From: Cryomorphaceae bacterium
GTDB taxonomy: Bacteria > Bacteroidota > Bacteroidia > Flavobacteriales > Schleiferiaceae
Reading direction: 5' to 3'
Assembly: GCA_003451355.1 (NCBI GenBank)
Contig: DMDX01000101.1
Span: forward strand, 1,020-9,610
Length of the DNA stretch: 8,591 nt
In this document: positions 7,961 to 8,591 of the stretch, piece after piece
How positions within the stretch are numbered: the first letter of the stretch is position 1
How the letters are laid out: each line of letters begins with the position of its first letter
The notes under the pieces: model-generated
The model's input: only the letters and a program-made list of their open reading frames with translations
Database searches by the model: none
Told to the model about the DNA's origin: nothing
Translations under genes and position numbers: made by a program

Positions 7961-7965
7961 TGGTT

Positions 7966-8591
7966 TTGAAGAAGTTCTTGCGCTCGGCGTTCTACCGCCT
8001 CGGCCCCCGTACCCGTCGGGTGGTGCGCCGTGTGGTCGTACTGCCCCTCGACCTGTGGACGCTGCTGCGCCACGGGGGGCGGCCGTCCTACGCGGGGATT
8101 CCGTTGCCCTTGCCGGGCGAGGTCTTCACGGGCGGCGGGGACTTTCTCGCCAACGGCCTGCTATTTAAGGCCCACTTCACCGGCCTCGGCGGGCTCCGTC
8201 CCGACGAGCGCGTGCTCGACATCGGAAGCGGTTTGGGCCGCATGGCGATTCCGCTCACCGACTACTTGACGCGTCCCGATGCCTACGAGGGATTTGACGT
8301 GGTCCGCGAGGCGGTCGACCTGTGCACCCGTCGGATTACGTCGCGCTACCCGGGCTTTCGCTTTACGTGGGTTCCGTTGCACAATGACCTTTACACGGCG
8401 AGCGGTTCGCGGGCGGCCGAGTTCACATTTCCGTACCCGGACGCCGACTTTGACTTTGCCTGGGCCACCTCGGTCTTTACCCACATGGACCGCGACGAAG
8501 TGGCCCGCTACCTCGCCGAAACCCGCCGCGTGATGCGCCCTGGCGGTCGCTTTTTGGCAACCTTCTTTTTGATGGATTCCGAGGCCGAGCG
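7966..8591 (+). CDS. Class I SAM-dependent methyltransferase, 3' end cut off
   Basis: The frame is open for 208 full codons to the window edge. The N terminus (MKKFLRSAFYRLGPRTRR, then a basic and hydrophobic stretch to about residue 34) could be an amphipathic or membrane-associating helix. A Rossmann-type methyltransferase core follows: motif I VLDIGSGLG (83-91) binds S-adenosylmethionine, D111 in EGFDVV ends strand 2, FDFAWATSVFTHM (162-174) corresponds to strand 4 and the following helix, and RPGGRF (191-196) to the strand 5 turn. The substrate is unknown; uncharacterised Bacteroidota methyltransferases have this layout as I recall. The start is TTG at 7966: an in-frame TAG lies at 7954-7956, and the first in-frame ATG is inside motif I, so it cannot be the start. 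It lies 16 nt after pepP on the same strand, possibly in the same operon. Confidence 0.88.
   Translation, partial: MKKFLRSAFYRLGPRTRRVVRRVVVLPLDLWTLLRHGGRPSYAGIPLPLPGEVFTGGGDFLANGLLFKAHFTGLGGLRPDERVLDIGSGLGRMAIPLTDYLTRPDAYEGFDVVREAVDLCTRRITSRYPGFRFTWVPLHNDLYTASGSRAAEFTFPYPDADFDFAWATSVFTHMDRDEVARYLAETRRVMRPGGRFLATFFLMDSEAE

Overview
The window looks like ordinary housekeeping DNA from a member of the Bacteroidota, probably a fairly GC-rich relative of the Flavobacteriia (class is tentative). The reasons are: TAnnTTTG-type -7 promoter elements in front of gdhA and sdhC; no recognisable Shine-Dalgarno sequence before any gene; a three-gene sdhC-sdhA-sdhB operon with a five-helix, two-haem (type B) cytochrome b; a small lipoprotein with an SCKKD lipobox; and ThiL, PepP-like and methyltransferase proteins that resemble Bacteroidota versions as I remember them.

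Layout. 1-32: rho-independent terminator of gdhA. 53-1408 (-): gdhA, NADP-type glutamate dehydrogenase. 1409-1451: 43-bp divergent spacer with the gdhA promoter. 1452-2498 (+): thiL, thiamine-monophosphate kinase. 2516-2548: terminator between convergent genes, usable in both directions. 2565-3068 (-): small lipocalin-like lipoprotein with a TTG start. 3085-3114: hairpin after sdhB. 3125-6566 (-): sdhC-sdhA-sdhB, read right to left, with an 11-nt gap and then a 1-nt TAATG overlap. 6567-6650: 84-bp divergent spacer with the sdh promoter and a possible leaderless promoter for the next gene. 6651-7949 (+): pepP-like Xaa-Pro aminopeptidase. 7966 to the window end (+): class I SAM methyltransferase with a TTG start, cut off by the window edge.

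The genes cover central metabolism: succinate oxidation feeding the quinone pool, ammonium assimilation into glutamate from 2-oxoglutarate, the last step of thiamine diphosphate synthesis (TPP is the cofactor of 2-oxoglutarate dehydrogenase), and proline-peptide turnover. Apart from the sdh operon they appear to be separate transcription units. The TCA/glutamate/TPP link is a metabolic remark, not evidence of co-regulation.

I found no mobile element, CRISPR array, tRNA, rRNA, phage gene, toxin-antitoxin pair or defence cassette, and nothing I would call a new biological system. The points worth a second look are small: a perfect inverted repeat over the pepP stop codon, two TTG starts, a possibly leaderless pepP promoter, two terminators with the same core, and an uncharacterised lipoprotein. 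No gene-free stretch exceeds 300 bases.
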